DNA from: Paenibacillus sp. PCH8
GTDB lineage: Bacteria; Bacillota; Bacilli; Paenibacillales; Paenibacillaceae
Assembly: GCF_002968835.1 (NCBI RefSeq)
Contig: NZ_PKQK01000001.1
Location: forward strand, 1,178,001 to 1,242,000
DNA: 64,000 bases
Direction: 5' to 3'
Every line of letters begins with the position of its first letter. Positions within the stretch are counted from its first letter, which is position 1. The translations under genes were made by a program, and so were the position numbers. Of this stretch, positions 25,144 to 34,900 are shown piece by piece. The notes under the pieces are model-generated. The model did no database searches and was not told the DNA's origin. It saw only the letters and a program-made list of their open reading frames with translations.

Positions 25144-26010
25144 TCACCCCTCTTTCTTTTCGTTTAAATCCAGGCTGATATCCAGACTCTCAAAAGAATA
25201 GGTTAACCTGCCAACTGAGATTACATCCACTCCACTTTCCGCAATACCACGAATGGTATTCAGTGAGACGTTGCCGGATGCTTCAATCTTCACATGTGGA
25301 GCCTGCTCACGAACGAGCTTAACTGCTTCACGCATCCGATCAGGATGCATGTTATCCAGCATAATGATATCTGCCTCGGCTTGCAAGGCTTCTCTCACCT
25401 GTTCCAGATTTTCAGTCTCCACCTCAATCGTCATCGTATGGGGAATAACGGCTCGCGCACGCTGTACCGCTGCAATAATTCCACCTGCACCCTTGATATG
25501 GTTGTCCTTAATCATAACCGCATCATACAAGCCGAACCGATGATTCGCTCCGCCACCCACACGTACAGCATACTTTTCAAGCAATCGGTGACCCGGTGTT
25601 GTCTTACGTGTATCCACCAATCTGGTCTCAAGGCCATCCAACACATTTACATAGGAACGCGTTCGAGTAGCAATTCCCGACATGCGCTGCAACAGGTTTA
25701 GAGCCAGACGTTCACCCGTTAGCAAAGAATGTGTACTTCCCTCTACCTCAGCCAAAATCGTGCCATGGGTGACCTCATCGCCATCTTTCACCATAGGTGT
25801 GAACACAAGTTCAGGATCGACGATCTGAAATACGAGTCCGGCTACGGTAATTCCCGCAATGATTCCATTATCTTTAGCATGTATAACTGCCTTGGATTGA
25901 TTGCCCGCCGGAATCGTCACACTTGTTGTAACGTCCCCTGCACCGACATCTTCTCGAAGCCAGTTCTTGATTGATTCGATAAGTCCTTCATTATATCCGT
26001 TCAGTATCAT
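25144..26010 (-). CDS. nadC: nicotinate-nucleotide pyrophosphorylase (carboxylating)
   Basis: Converts quinolinate and PRPP to nicotinate mononucleotide. 288 aa. Conserved features are REDVGAGDVTT, ERLALNLLQRMSGIAT, TRKTTPGHRLLEKYAV, GGGANHRFGLYDAVMIKDNH and the EVETENLEQ stretch. I start it at ATG 26010, overlapping the nadB stop as ATGA with GGAGGA 9 nt upstream; the ATG at 26019 would be too close to that site. Third gene of nadA-nadB-nadC. Confidence 0.95.
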   Translation of the reverse strand: MILNGYNEGLIESIKNWLREDVGAGDVTTSVTIPAGNQSKAVIHAKDNGIIAGITVAGLVFQIVDPELVFTPMVKDGDEVTHGTILAEVEGSTHSLLTGERLALNLLQRMSGIATRTRSYVNVLDGLETRLVDTRKTTPGHRLLEKYAVRVGGGANHRFGLYDAVMIKDNHIKGAGGIIAAVQRARAVIPHTMTIEVETENLEQVREALQAEADIIMLDNMHPDRMREAVKLVREQAPHVKIEASGNVSLNTIRGIAESGVDVISVGRLTYSFESLDISLDLNEKKEG

Positions 26011-27638
26011 GACATCCATTCCTCCAGAATCGCTTGTTCTCGCTGCTGCAGACTATGCTTCTGCCATACGATATCATTCCGTGCCGGGAAATCCTCACGA
26101 TAGTGAGCCCCTCGGCTCTCCTCACGGTGTAATGCACCACTGGTAACTAGCCAGGCGCAGGTTAGAAGATTCGCATACTCCAGCTCTTCCTTATGTGTCA
26201 GTGTCTGATCAAAAAATTGCAATTCTTGTTGCAGCTTATCCATTGCCTTCTGCAGGTTCTCACCATTCCGGCGCAAGCCTACCTGACGAACCATCATTTT
26301 CTGCAGCCGCAACCGTCTTTCGGATATCGGTTTCTGTTCATCTTGACTCTTGCTATGCATATTCACAGACGAAGATGCTGCACTTCTTACTGGCGATGAA
26401 GCAAGTGGAGGAAGAGATTGAATACGGTCTACGATTCTCCGGCCAAATACAATCGCTTCAGACAAGGAGTTGCTCGCCAGACGATTAGCACCGTGTACGC
26501 CTGTAGAAGACACCTCACCACAAGCAAATAACCGTGAGATGCTGCTTTCCCCACTAAGATCCGTTTTCACTCCACCCATCATATAATGGGCAGCAGGTGC
26601 AACAGGAATCCAATCGGTTGTCATATCCAACCCATAACGCATGCAAGTCTCATATATGGTAGGAAACCGATGCTTGATCATCTCTGGTCGTTCATGAGTA
26701 ATATCCAAATACACAAAGATGCTGTTGGTGGACTCCATCTCACTGACGATAGCTCGTGCGACAATGTCACGCGGTGCCAGTTCAAGTTGAGTATGATAAC
26801 GTTCCATGAACCGTTCGCCCTTCACATTTCGCAAAAATGCCCCTTCACCACGCACGGCTTCTGATATCAGGAAGCGCGGTGCTCCTGGGTAACAAAGGGA
26901 AGTCGGGTGGAATTGGATGAACTCCATGTCACGGACAACAGCACCGGCACGATAAGCCATGGCTATCCCATCGGCAGTCGCCACATCCGGATTCGTCGTA
27001 TATCGATATAACTGTCCTGCCCCACCCGAACAAAGAACGGTAGCCTGTGCCTTCACGAACACTTGCGATCCATCTTCCTTCTGGATGAGGGCACCGATGC
27101 ATTCCCCTCGTTCTCGATCTGTAATCAGGTCAATAACAAAATGCTCATCCCATACTTCAATCCCGGGATGTTCATTCACTTCGACCGCAAGCGCACGTAC
27201 GATCTCATATCCCGTTGCATCCCCGTTGGCATGCAAAATACGGCGGTGGCTATGCGCACCTTCCTGCGTCAACGCCAACTCGCCGTTCTCCAGGTCAAAC
27301 AAGGTACCCAAACGAATCAGTTCCTTGACTCCGTCTGGACCCTCATTCACCAATACCTCTACCGCTTCAGAGCGGCATAAACCCGCTCCAGCAATAAGTG
27401 TGTCTTGCAAGTGATAGGCAGGTGAATCATCCTCAGCAATAACTGCAGCGATTCCTCCCTGCGCGTACCGGGTGTTACTTTCAAGTAAGGACTTCTTCGT
27501 GATCATTAAAACACGTTGTTGTTCACTTGCCTTAATTGCAGTGAACAAGCCAGCAATCCCTGAACCTATCACCAGCACATCCATCTCTACCGTCGGTAGC
27601 GCAGATAGATCAAAGTCAACTAAATATTGCGGTATCAT
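26007..27638 (-). CDS. nadB: L-aspartate oxidase
   Basis: FAD enzyme oxidising aspartate to iminoaspartate for quinolinate synthesis. 543 aa from ATG 27638 (AGGTGA upstream); the frame continues to 27767 across the nadA stop without a site. Dinucleotide-binding V-I-G-S-G-I-A-G-L-F is near the N-terminus. Substrate-site EGAHSHRRILHANGDATG, EFIQFHPTSL and GEVSSTGVHGANRLASNSLSEAIVFG are typical. An approximately 20-residue polar stretch, SSVNMHSKSQDEQKPISER, separates the flavin domain from the C-terminal helical domain. Confidence 0.95.
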   Translation of the reverse strand: MIPQYLVDFDLSALPTVEMDVLVIGSGIAGLFTAIKASEQQRVLMITKKSLLESNTRYAQGGIAAVIAEDDSPAYHLQDTLIAGAGLCRSEAVEVLVNEGPDGVKELIRLGTLFDLENGELALTQEGAHSHRRILHANGDATGYEIVRALAVEVNEHPGIEVWDEHFVIDLITDRERGECIGALIQKEDGSQVFVKAQATVLCSGGAGQLYRYTTNPDVATADGIAMAYRAGAVVRDMEFIQFHPTSLCYPGAPRFLISEAVRGEGAFLRNVKGERFMERYHTQLELAPRDIVARAIVSEMESTNSIFVYLDITHERPEMIKHRFPTIYETCMRYGLDMTTDWIPVAPAAHYMMGGVKTDLSGESSISRLFACGEVSSTGVHGANRLASNSLSEAIVFGRRIVDRIQSLPPLASSPVRSAASSSVNMHSKSQDEQKPISERRLRLQKMMVRQVGLRRNGENLQKAMDKLQQELQFFDQTLTHKEELEYANLLTCAWLVTSGALHREESRGAHYREDFPARNDIVWQKHSLQQREQAILEEWMS

Positions 27639-27673
27639 GTCATTCACCTGTCTTGGAGCAAGAGTAGCGCATG

Positions 27674-28612
27674 CTACTTCACCAGTAACATGCGCTCTAG
27701 TGATTCTCTGGCCTTGTCGGCAACAGCCGGTGGTACATAGATTTGTGGCTTCATCGTTTCCAGGCATTTAACCAGTTTCTTCAAGTTGTTGACCTTCATA
27801 TTAGGACATACGAGGAACTTCGTAGCGAAATGGAACTGTTTATCCGGGCTATCCAGACGAAGCTGATATCCAGTGCCGTCTTCAGTACCTACGATAAACT
27901 CCTTGGCTGATGAATTTTTGCAATACTCCAGAATGGCTGTTGTACTGCCCACAAAGTCACCCATCTCCACAACCTCAGGGCGGCATTCAGGATGAACAAC
28001 AAACTCTGCCTGGGGATGCTTGGCTCTCATCTCAACCACATCTTTGACCGTCAACATATCATGGGTGTTGCAGTACCCTTCCCAGATAATCATTTTCTTG
28101 TCTGTATGCTGTTGCACATAATGTCCCAGGTTTTTATCCGGGACCCAAATGATCTCGTCAGAATCAACCGATTGAATAACTCGGACTGCGTTCGCAGACG
28201 TACAACAGATATCAGTCTCTGCTTTGATCTCAGCCGAGGAATTGATATATGTGACAACTTTGGCGTTGGGGTGTTGCGCTTTCAGTTTGCGTAGCCCCTC
28301 TACATTAACCATGTCTGCCATTGGGCAGCCTGCACGCTCATCCGGGATTATAACGGTTTTGTTAGGCGCCAGAATTTTAGCGCTTTCACCCATAAAGTGA
28401 ACACCACAGAAAACGATAACATCCGCATCGGTCTGAGCTGCTTTTTGTGCCAGCAGGAATGAATCCCCGCGGAAGTCCGCAACCTCTTGAACCTCGTCAC
28501 GTTGATAATAATGAGCAAGAATAATAGCATTACGTTCCTTCTTCAATTCCATCAGCCGCTCACGCAGCTCCCGGTTCATCTCAGCCTTGCGCTCTAAAGC
28601 CAGAGCTTCCAC
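27674..28612 (-). CDS. nadA: quinolinate synthase
   Basis: 4Fe-4S enzyme that condenses iminoaspartate with dihydroxyacetone phosphate. 312 aa. The three cluster-cysteine regions are FCGVHFMGES, DICCTSANAV and LVCPNMKVNN, and HPECRPEV is also present. GTG start at 28612 with AAAGGAGAGG about 9 nt upstream. First gene of the nad operon, whose promoter has a perfect -35. The operon sits between ftsH and coaX, which are adjacent in B. subtilis. Confidence 0.95.
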   Translation of the reverse strand: MEALALERKAEMNRELRERLMELKKERNAIILAHYYQRDEVQEVADFRGDSFLLAQKAAQTDADVIVFCGVHFMGESAKILAPNKTVIIPDERAGCPMADMVNVEGLRKLKAQHPNAKVVTYINSSAEIKAETDICCTSANAVRVIQSVDSDEIIWVPDKNLGHYVQQHTDKKMIIWEGYCNTHDMLTVKDVVEMRAKHPQAEFVVHPECRPEVVEMGDFVGSTTAILEYCKNSSAKEFIVGTEDGTGYQLRLDSPDKQFHFATKFLVCPNMKVNNLKKLVKCLETMKPQIYVPPAVADKARESLERMLLVK

Positions 28613-28715
28613 CTGCGATCCTCTCCTTTATCGGGACAGCGTCATCCGCTGTTTCATAGGGCTAACCTCGTCGTCACCTTCGCTTGAGAAACGAATCACA
28701 AGCGGTTTAACAACT

Positions 28716-28744
28716 AATGTACACAACGTTCACGACTCTGTCAA
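28716..28744 (-). promoter_or_regulatory. nad operon sigma-A promoter
   Basis: -35 TTGACA (28739-28744), 17-bp spacer, -10 TACATT (28716-28721), about 100 bp before nadA. I saw no clear NiaR operator. The rest of the ftsH-nadA gap holds only the ftsH terminator. Confidence 0.75.
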
Positions 28745-28845
28745 TAAATGAAAAAGGCCCAGAAATGCGGCCTAACCACCCATTTGCTAACCAGTACGCC
28801 ATCTATCCCCCAAATATCACAGCCACACCTTTTATAATAATCGAT

Positions 28846-28871
28846 AAAAAAGAGAGCCCAAAGGCTCTCTT
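28846..28871 (-). terminator. ftsH terminator
   Basis: AAGAGAGCC and GGCTCTCTT form a perfect 9-bp stem with a 4-nt loop, followed by TTTTTT on the minus strand. Confidence 0.92.
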
Positions 28872-28909
28872 GATCTTTACCTGCTGTAATAGGCAGGCTC
28901 TATTAGGCA

Positions 28910-30955
28910 TTAAGACGTTGGCTTCGTTCCACCATCATCCGGGTTATTGTTATTACCCTTTTCCAGATTCGGAGTTTCGTTCGGAATATCTCCGGCTGGT
29001 GGCTGAGGTGTTTCATCTTTGCCTTGAATACGGACACGCACATCACCGATGGTATCGATAATTGGCTCTCCGCCTTCAGTTGGCGTACCTTCACCCTCAT
29101 TGTCATCCTCTACTTTTGGAGTCAGGGAACCTGTTTCGATCAATTGCTTGATCTGATCCATTTCCAATGTCTCTACCTCCAGCAAAGTTTGAGCGATCAA
29201 ATGCATCTCTTTCGAATGTTTAACGAGCAAATCCTTACATTTCTCGTAACAATCGTTAATGAAGCGTTGCATTTCCTGATCAATCTCATAGGCAATGGAA
29301 TCCGAATAATTCTGTTCGTGACCGATATCCCGACCAAGGAATACCTGTCCCTGTGAACTTCCGAATTGCATAGGTCCCAATTTCTCACTCATACCATATT
29401 CCATAACCATGCTACGAACAATACCTGTCGCTTGCTGGAAGTCACTATATGCACCTGTTCCAATTTCACCAATGAACAATTCTTCTGCTACACGACCTCC
29501 GAGGAGTCCGGTAACTTTGTCCAACAGCTCCTGCTTGGTAACGAGCATACGATCTTCTTTCGGCAACATGATTACATATCCACCCGCACGTCCACGCGGG
29601 ATAATGGTCACTTTATGTACCATATCAGCATGTTCCAGGAAGTATCCTACAATGGTATGACCTGCTTCGTGATAAGCAACAATACGTTTCTCACGATCAC
29701 TGATGACACGGCTTTTCTTCTCCGTACCGACAATAACACGGTCAATCGCTTCGTCGACTTCTTTCATGGAAATATCTTTACGGTTACGACGTGCTGCAAT
29801 CAATGCCGCTTCGTTCAAGAGATTCTCCAAATCTGCACCAGAGAAACCTGTTGTACGTTTCGCAATAACATCCATTTTCACATCGTTAGTCAGCGGCTTA
29901 TTACGAGAATGTACTTTCAGAACAGCCTCACGTCCTCTTACATCAGGGCGATCAACCGTAATTTGACGGTCAAAACGTCCTGGACGCAACAAGGCAGGGT
30001 CCAGAATATCTGCACGGTTCGTTGCAGCTATGATGATAATACCTTCGTTAACTCCGAATCCGTCCATTTCAACGAGCAACTGGTTAAGTGTTTGTTCACG
30101 TTCATCGTGACCACCACCAAGACCAGCACCACGCTGACGTCCTACAGCATCAATCTCATCGATAAAGATGATACATGGTGAATTTTTCTTCGCATTTTCG
30201 AACAAGTCACGTACACGTGATGCGCCGACACCGACAAACATTTCTACGAAGTCGGAACCTGAAATTGTGAAGAATGGTACACCCGCTTCACCGGCTACCG
30301 CACGAGCGAGCAATGTTTTACCCGTACCTGGAGGCCCCACGAGCAATACGCCCTTAGGAATCCGTGCACCTACTGCTGCGAATTTCCGAGGATCCTTGAG
30401 GAAGTCTACAACCTCAATAAGTTCCTGCTTCTCTTCGTCAGCACCCGCAACATCTTCAAATGTAACCCGCTTCTTCTCTTCGTTATAGAGACGAGCACGG
30501 CTTTTACCAAAGTTCATTACTTTACCGCCGCCGCCTTGAGCCTGATTAAACAGGAAGAAGAACAGCAGGAACATAATGATCAAAGGAATGAAGGAAGTCA
30601 GCAACGTTAACCAGATGCTGTCACCTTTCATTGGTTCCTGATGATATTGGAATTTGTTAGTTTCACTTGCAGCTACAAGCTCACTAATTGCCTCATCCGT
30701 AGGAGGAATATACGTTGAGAAATTTTCTGATTTGGCTCCTTCAGGCGCCTTCTTGTATTGACCGGTCACGAGATACGTTTGACCGTTGAATTGAACTGTC
30801 AATTCCGAGACGTTGTTGGCTTTGATCTCTGTGCGCAACTGATCATATCTAGGATTATCGGTGGCTTCGCCGCCATTGCTGACGAATTGGACTATCCCCA
30901 CCACAACTAAAAAAAGAATCAAATAAAAACCAGAATTCCGGATGAACCGATTCAT
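28910..30955 (-). CDS. ftsH: ATP-dependent zinc metalloprotease FtsH
   Basis: Membrane-anchored AAA+ protease for quality control and regulated proteolysis. 681 aa. TM1 at about residues 9-24, an extracytoplasmic domain, TM2 at about 114-137. Walker A GPPGTGKT (207-214), Walker B IIFIDEID near 262-269, a second region of homology ending in RPGRFDR, and the zinc motif H429-E-A-G-H433. The C-terminal 60 residues are acidic and proline/asparagine-rich (a flexible tail). ATG with AGGAGG upstream; own promoter. Confidence 0.98.
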   Translation of the reverse strand: MNRFIRNSGFYLILFLVVVGIVQFVSNGGEATDNPRYDQLRTEIKANNVSELTVQFNGQTYLVTGQYKKAPEGAKSENFSTYIPPTDEAISELVAASETNKFQYHQEPMKGDSIWLTLLTSFIPLIIMFLLFFFLFNQAQGGGGKVMNFGKSRARLYNEEKKRVTFEDVAGADEEKQELIEVVDFLKDPRKFAAVGARIPKGVLLVGPPGTGKTLLARAVAGEAGVPFFTISGSDFVEMFVGVGASRVRDLFENAKKNSPCIIFIDEIDAVGRQRGAGLGGGHDEREQTLNQLLVEMDGFGVNEGIIIIAATNRADILDPALLRPGRFDRQITVDRPDVRGREAVLKVHSRNKPLTNDVKMDVIAKRTTGFSGADLENLLNEAALIAARRNRKDISMKEVDEAIDRVIVGTEKKSRVISDREKRIVAYHEAGHTIVGYFLEHADMVHKVTIIPRGRAGGYVIMLPKEDRMLVTKQELLDKVTGLLGGRVAEELFIGEIGTGAYSDFQQATGIVRSMVMEYGMSEKLGPMQFGSSQGQVFLGRDIGHEQNYSDSIAYEIDQEMQRFINDCYEKCKDLLVKHSKEMHLIAQTLLEVETLEMDQIKQLIETGSLTPKVEDDNEGEGTPTEGGEPIIDTIGDVRVRIQGKDETPQPPAGDIPNETPNLEKGNNNNPDDGGTKPTS

Positions 30956-30985
30956 CCCCTACCTCCTCTCGAGACACTTTAATTA

Positions 30986-31015
30986 TTTTAACATAGCCCG
31001 ACACAGCTTCTCAAC
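30986..31015 (-). promoter_or_regulatory. ftsH sigma-A promoter
   Basis: -35 TTGAGA (31010-31015), 18-bp spacer ending in TGT, -10 TAAAAT (30986-30991). Leader about 25 nt. Confidence 0.75.
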
Positions 31016-31055
31016 AGAAGCCAAGAACAGCTCAAGGCTTGGGTCAGGCAGGATA

Positions 31056-31595
31056 TTAGCTACTGTAGACTTCCGGCTTCAAAACCCCGATATAGGGCAG
31101 GTTCCGGTACCTCTCCGCATAATCCAAACCGTAACCAACGATGAACGCGTCAGGAATGTCAAAGCCTGTATAATGAGCTTCTAACTCCACTTTGCGGCCT
31201 GATGGCTTGTCGAACAGCGTAACCACACGCACCGATTCGGCACCGCGGTTCTGCAGCAGTTCAATTAGATAGCTGAGTGTAAGTCCGCTGTCGATAATAT
31301 CTTCGACAATCAGAACTTCCCGTCCTTCAACGGATTCATCCAGATCCTTAATAATTTTGACAACGCCAGATGACTTGGTGGAAGCGCCATAACTGGATAC
31401 TGCCATAAAATCCATTTCAACAGGTACCGTTATGTTCTTAACCAAATCAGCCATAAATATAAACGCACCCTTGAGCACACAAATGACCAAAGGATTGCGA
31501 TTTGCATATTCGGCACTTAGTGTTGCGCCTAATTCCTTGACTTTACTCTGAATTTCTTCTTCACTGATCAATACTTCCTGAATGTCGTTCTGCAA
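31056..31595 (-). CDS. hpt: hypoxanthine phosphoribosyltransferase
   Basis: Salvages hypoxanthine (and guanine) with PRPP. 179 aa. The PRPP-binding loop is [13 protein letters not shown], with the flexible-loop [14 protein letters not shown] and the purine-contacting DFMAVSSYG and [12 protein letters not shown] regions. Start is TTG at 31595, AGGAGG 9 nt upstream. It lies between tilS and ftsH, the conserved arrangement in Bacillales, where TilS and HprT are reported to act together on ftsH expression. Confidence 0.95.
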   Translation of the reverse strand: MQNDIQEVLISEEEIQSKVKELGATLSAEYANRNPLVICVLKGAFIFMADLVKNITVPVEMDFMAVSSYGASTKSSGVVKIIKDLDESVEGREVLIVEDIIDSGLTLSYLIELLQNRGAESVRVVTLFDKPSGRKVELEAHYTGFDIPDAFIVGYGLDYAERYRNLPYIGVLKPEVYSS

Positions 31596-31647
31596 CTGTG
31601 CGAACCTCCTAAGTTATACTATGAAAGCCTTACCTGAACCATAACCA

Positions 31648-33087
31648 CTACCCCTGAATCGCTGAATCGCCTACAGTCATGTACAGGATTGCGGAAGTTT
31701 CCTCCGTGACAGGAGCCACACCGGACCGTCGAACACCCGGTAACCAGATGATTTTGCCTGCTCCATCACATACCACAGGAATGCGTGGACGGACAGACGG
31801 GGGAATTTTCTCATCGATGAAAATATTTTTCACCTTTTTGCTTCCGTTTAATCCCATTACTTTCATGGTATCTCCAGGTAACCGTGAACGCACAACCAGC
31901 GGCATAAGAAGTTGATCCGCATCAAACGCGGCTAGATCCGCCGATTCCGGTACATGATAGTCCTCGGGACTCATCGGTTTCAACCGAATATATCGGTTAA
32001 TCTCGGTGAGTGAAAGCTCATAAGTTCCACTCCATTGCGCAAGACGATACTCGTAAGATTGATCCTGTACGTCCGTCCGTATGCCAAAAGAAATCAGATC
32101 ATACTCCCGGCTGCAGGAGAATGTCTGTCCTATATCCAGGCTCCAGGTCGTCACATGAGTCTCCATGACCTTGCGCCGAATGGTTTCTATACGGGTAAAG
32201 TCGACAAAATCACTGTCCAAAGGCAGATAATTCAATATTAGTTTAATCAACCTTCGTTGTAAAGCGACATGTAACTTCAAGAAGGAAGGCACCTCAAAGG
32301 TTTGCCTTCCGCCGTTCACCTGCACTAGACACCTGTATGTGTCATATGCACTCTGCTCCATGAAATCGTCTTCATCACCCACAATTTCGGCAAGCCGATT
32401 CAAAGACGGCGTGAGTTGTCCATTATACTGCCCCAAAAAAGGAAGCACATCCAAGCGAATGGCATTACGCCGATATTTACGCAGGGCGTTGCTCTCATCA
32501 TTGAAATACGTAAAACCCTGAGTATTACAAGCTTCTACAAGGTCTGTCTTGTTTATACGAAGGCACGGACGAATAAGTTCCACATTTTTTTCTTGCCTTT
32601 TAAACTTCATTCCTGCGAGTCCCGACAGACCAGTTCCACGAAGCAAATGAAGCATAACGGTCTCTGCCTGATCATCCGCATGGTGTGCCAAAGCGATGCT
32701 TGCGGCATTATATTTGACAGCTACTTCATGCAGAAAGGCATAGCGCTTGTTGCGGGCAGCCTCCTGGGGTCCCTGACCCGTATGCTTCATATATGAAGGT
32801 ACATCAGCCTTAACCCATTCAAAAGTGATACCAAGCTGTTGCGCCAGATCCTTCATTTGCTCCGCTTCTTCATCGGACTCCATCCGGAAACCATGATGCA
32901 CATGGGCACAGATCAATACGAGCGGCACATGTCGCTTGCTAATCTCGTGCATGATATGCAAAAAAGCTACCGAGTCCGGCCCGCCCGATACTGCGACGAC
33001 AATCCGATCCCCGGGAACCCATAACTGATGCTCTTCCGCTGCATCCAGCACGTTATTCACCAGCATGTTCCAGCGTAAAGCTTCCAT
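31648..33087 (-). CDS. tilS: tRNA(Ile)-lysidine synthetase
   Basis: Modifies C34 of the CAU anticodon of minor tRNA-Ile to lysidine. 479 aa. The N-terminal ATP pyrophosphatase domain has the PP-loop SGGPDS at residues 34-39 and the HHADDQAET segment. It is followed by the FNDESNALRKYRRNAIR region and a C-terminal TilS domain (GDTMKVMGLNGSKKVKNIFIDEKIP). ATG with GAGGAA upstream. Essential in organisms using this decoding strategy. Confidence 0.96.
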   Translation of the reverse strand: MEALRWNMLVNNVLDAAEEHQLWVPGDRIVVAVSGGPDSVAFLHIMHEISKRHVPLVLICAHVHHGFRMESDEEAEQMKDLAQQLGITFEWVKADVPSYMKHTGQGPQEAARNKRYAFLHEVAVKYNAASIALAHHADDQAETVMLHLLRGTGLSGLAGMKFKRQEKNVELIRPCLRINKTDLVEACNTQGFTYFNDESNALRKYRRNAIRLDVLPFLGQYNGQLTPSLNRLAEIVGDEDDFMEQSAYDTYRCLVQVNGGRQTFEVPSFLKLHVALQRRLIKLILNYLPLDSDFVDFTRIETIRRKVMETHVTTWSLDIGQTFSCSREYDLISFGIRTDVQDQSYEYRLAQWSGTYELSLTEINRYIRLKPMSPEDYHVPESADLAAFDADQLLMPLVVRSRLPGDTMKVMGLNGSKKVKNIFIDEKIPPSVRPRIPVVCDGAGKIIWLPGVRRSGVAPVTEETSAILYMTVGDSAIQG

Positions 33088-33131
33088 ACCTGTTCCTCAT
33101 TCCTTGCGTTATGTATATGCACGATCACAGA

Positions 33132-34079
33132 TCAGAAACGTAGTGCATAGATGAGAACCCCAATAAGTAATATTACAGATACGGCAAATGCATTCTTGAG
33201 CCAGCGCGGTGTTGTACTTTTGGAACGACGGCGAAGAGGTGCGGGACGTGCCATCAATTCCTTCCAACCTTTTGCCGCATAATCTGCATCAGGAAACTGA
33301 CCTCGCAATGCCTGAATCGTCCAATTTCGAAAAGGACTCAATCGTTCACTGCGCTCCACCAACGATACAAGCTGATTCGCACTTCGCAGTTGCGGTAGTC
33401 CTTCCGCGGCCAATGCCTTGAGCGCGTCCGCTTCAAGAACATGAATTAACAATAATGCAAAGGCAAATACATCATAGGTTCCATCTGCTGTTCGACTGCC
33501 TGCATTCCAGAAGCCGCGATCATACCATTCGGTGAACTGTTTGACACTCCGTCCGATTGACGTAACTCCGCCGTAGTCGATAAGTTCTACCTGCCCATAA
33601 TCGGATACCAGCACATTCTGAGGCTTGAGGTCACCAAAAACCCATCCCGCCTGATGCAATTGTGCCAGCTTCTGCAAGAGCCTGAGTCCAACCAAAAGTG
33701 TCCAGTCTGTCCCTTGACGCCGAATGAAGTGATGAAGAGCTTCACCTCGAACGTAACGCATCACATAAAAGGGAATATCCCGGCCTCGAACGGCATAATC
33801 ATCCACATCTTTAAGATAGGAAGGAATGCCGCTCTGCCGAAGGGCTTCATGATTACGCTGTAGTTGAAAAGATTTGAGCACATTGACTTCCGATTGCAGA
33901 TCCACCGGGTCAAATCCCATTTTTAGCGCATAGTGTTTGCCATTTTCACCCCGCTGAACCAGAAAAACGATGCCATTGGCTCCTTTGCCCAGCAGCTTCC
34001 GAATCGTGTAACGACTGCGGTTCCATTTCCCTGTAATCACTGTTCCTGGCGGGAAAGAGGCATCAGACAACGTTGTCAC
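33132..34079 (-). CDS. yabT: membrane serine/threonine protein kinase, YabT-like
   Basis: 315 aa. Hanks-type kinase domain with glycine loop G-K-G-A-N-G at 31-36, ATP lysine K53, catalytic D150 with K152 and N155 (G-D-L-K-P-Q-N) and metal-binding D168 in D-Y-G. The histidine or tyrosine normally two residues before the catalytic Asp is Phe here. A single C-terminal membrane helix (about 293-313) leaves no extracellular domain, as in B. subtilis YabT, a DNA-activated sporulation kinase. GTG at 34079 with GAAGGGA upstream; it overlaps the yabS end by 17 nt, so they are coupled. Confidence 0.87.
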   Translation of the reverse strand: MTTLSDASFPPGTVITGKWNRSRYTIRKLLGKGANGIVFLVQRGENGKHYALKMGFDPVDLQSEVNVLKSFQLQRNHEALRQSGIPSYLKDVDDYAVRGRDIPFYVMRYVRGEALHHFIRRQGTDWTLLVGLRLLQKLAQLHQAGWVFGDLKPQNVLVSDYGQVELIDYGGVTSIGRSVKQFTEWYDRGFWNAGSRTADGTYDVFAFALLLIHVLEADALKALAAEGLPQLRSANQLVSLVERSERLSPFRNWTIQALRGQFPDADYAAKGWKELMARPAPLRRRSKSTTPRWLKNAFAVSVILLIGVLIYALRF

Positions 34080-34815
34080 CGAGCATCCCTTCTCTTTCAA
34101 TGCGATAGTTCCCTTCTATTTCCTGCTGTTTCTCCAGTGTACCATAACGGTAAAAATCAATCACCTTCTGAATTGCAGGACCTGTCGGCGTTGCACCCTT
34201 CATCTTCAACCTCCCGAACAGGGAACGAACACGGCTTAGATCCGTTGTCCACTCAATATCCATTACCGCATCTTCCCCACTGTGTCGTCCCGGAAAATGA
34301 AATACGGAAAGCTTGCTCTGACCTATACGCGCCTGCAAACTTAGCATTAAATCCCGAATCCCTTCTTCTACCGCAGCCAGTTTGGGTTTCATGCTGGCAC
34401 TGACGTCAATCAGTAATATCACTTGTAACGCTGTTGTCTCAGCCATATCATCCATGACTTCGACGACCCGGGCGCGCTTTGCAGGTTCAAGATCCGTTAC
34501 TGTTTTGGGCTCCTTCTCTCCCAAAATTTGTGTTAACTCTCTATTAACCGCCTGCTGAATCGTCTGAACCACCGTTTTCCTCGTCATCATCTGCATGGTA
34601 TGGGCAAGCTGCCGTGTACCTACAATCTGGCTGATTCCACCCCCGGCTCTGGCGATATCCTCAATCTCCCGGCTGCCAAGCTCACCAATGGTTCCATAAT
34701 CAATCACACCGACCACATTGACTGTAATCCCTTCTTCCTGTGCTTCGGCCGCTGCCAGCACCGGACTTGGCCCTACATTGGAACAACCGTCGGTGATCAA
34801 CAAAATTTGCTTCAT
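34063..34815 (-). CDS. yabS: VWA-like protein, YabS family
   Basis: 250 aa, cytosolic. The second half has a von Willebrand A fold with a MIDAS-like D-V-S-A-S-M and T-P-T-G-P-A. The first half begins with MKQILLITDGCSNVG, itself similar to a VWA strand, followed by a helical stretch. The biochemical role is unknown. It stands between spoIIE and yabT as in B. subtilis, which hints at a sporulation function. ATG with CGGAGGG upstream. Confidence 0.85.
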   Translation of the reverse strand: MKQILLITDGCSNVGPSPVLAAAEAQEEGITVNVVGVIDYGTIGELGSREIEDIARAGGGISQIVGTRQLAHTMQMMTRKTVVQTIQQAVNRELTQILGEKEPKTVTDLEPAKRARVVEVMDDMAETTALQVILLIDVSASMKPKLAAVEEGIRDLMLSLQARIGQSKLSVFHFPGRHSGEDAVMDIEWTTDLSRVRSLFGRLKMKGATPTGPAIQKVIDFYRYGTLEKQQEIEGNYRIEREGMLGDNVV

Positions 34816-34900
34816 CCGATATCCCTCCGTTATTTGTTACTCTCCAACTCTATGACTAGCATGGCCAGAATGAAGAGACTTCAAACAGAAGAATATGCAA

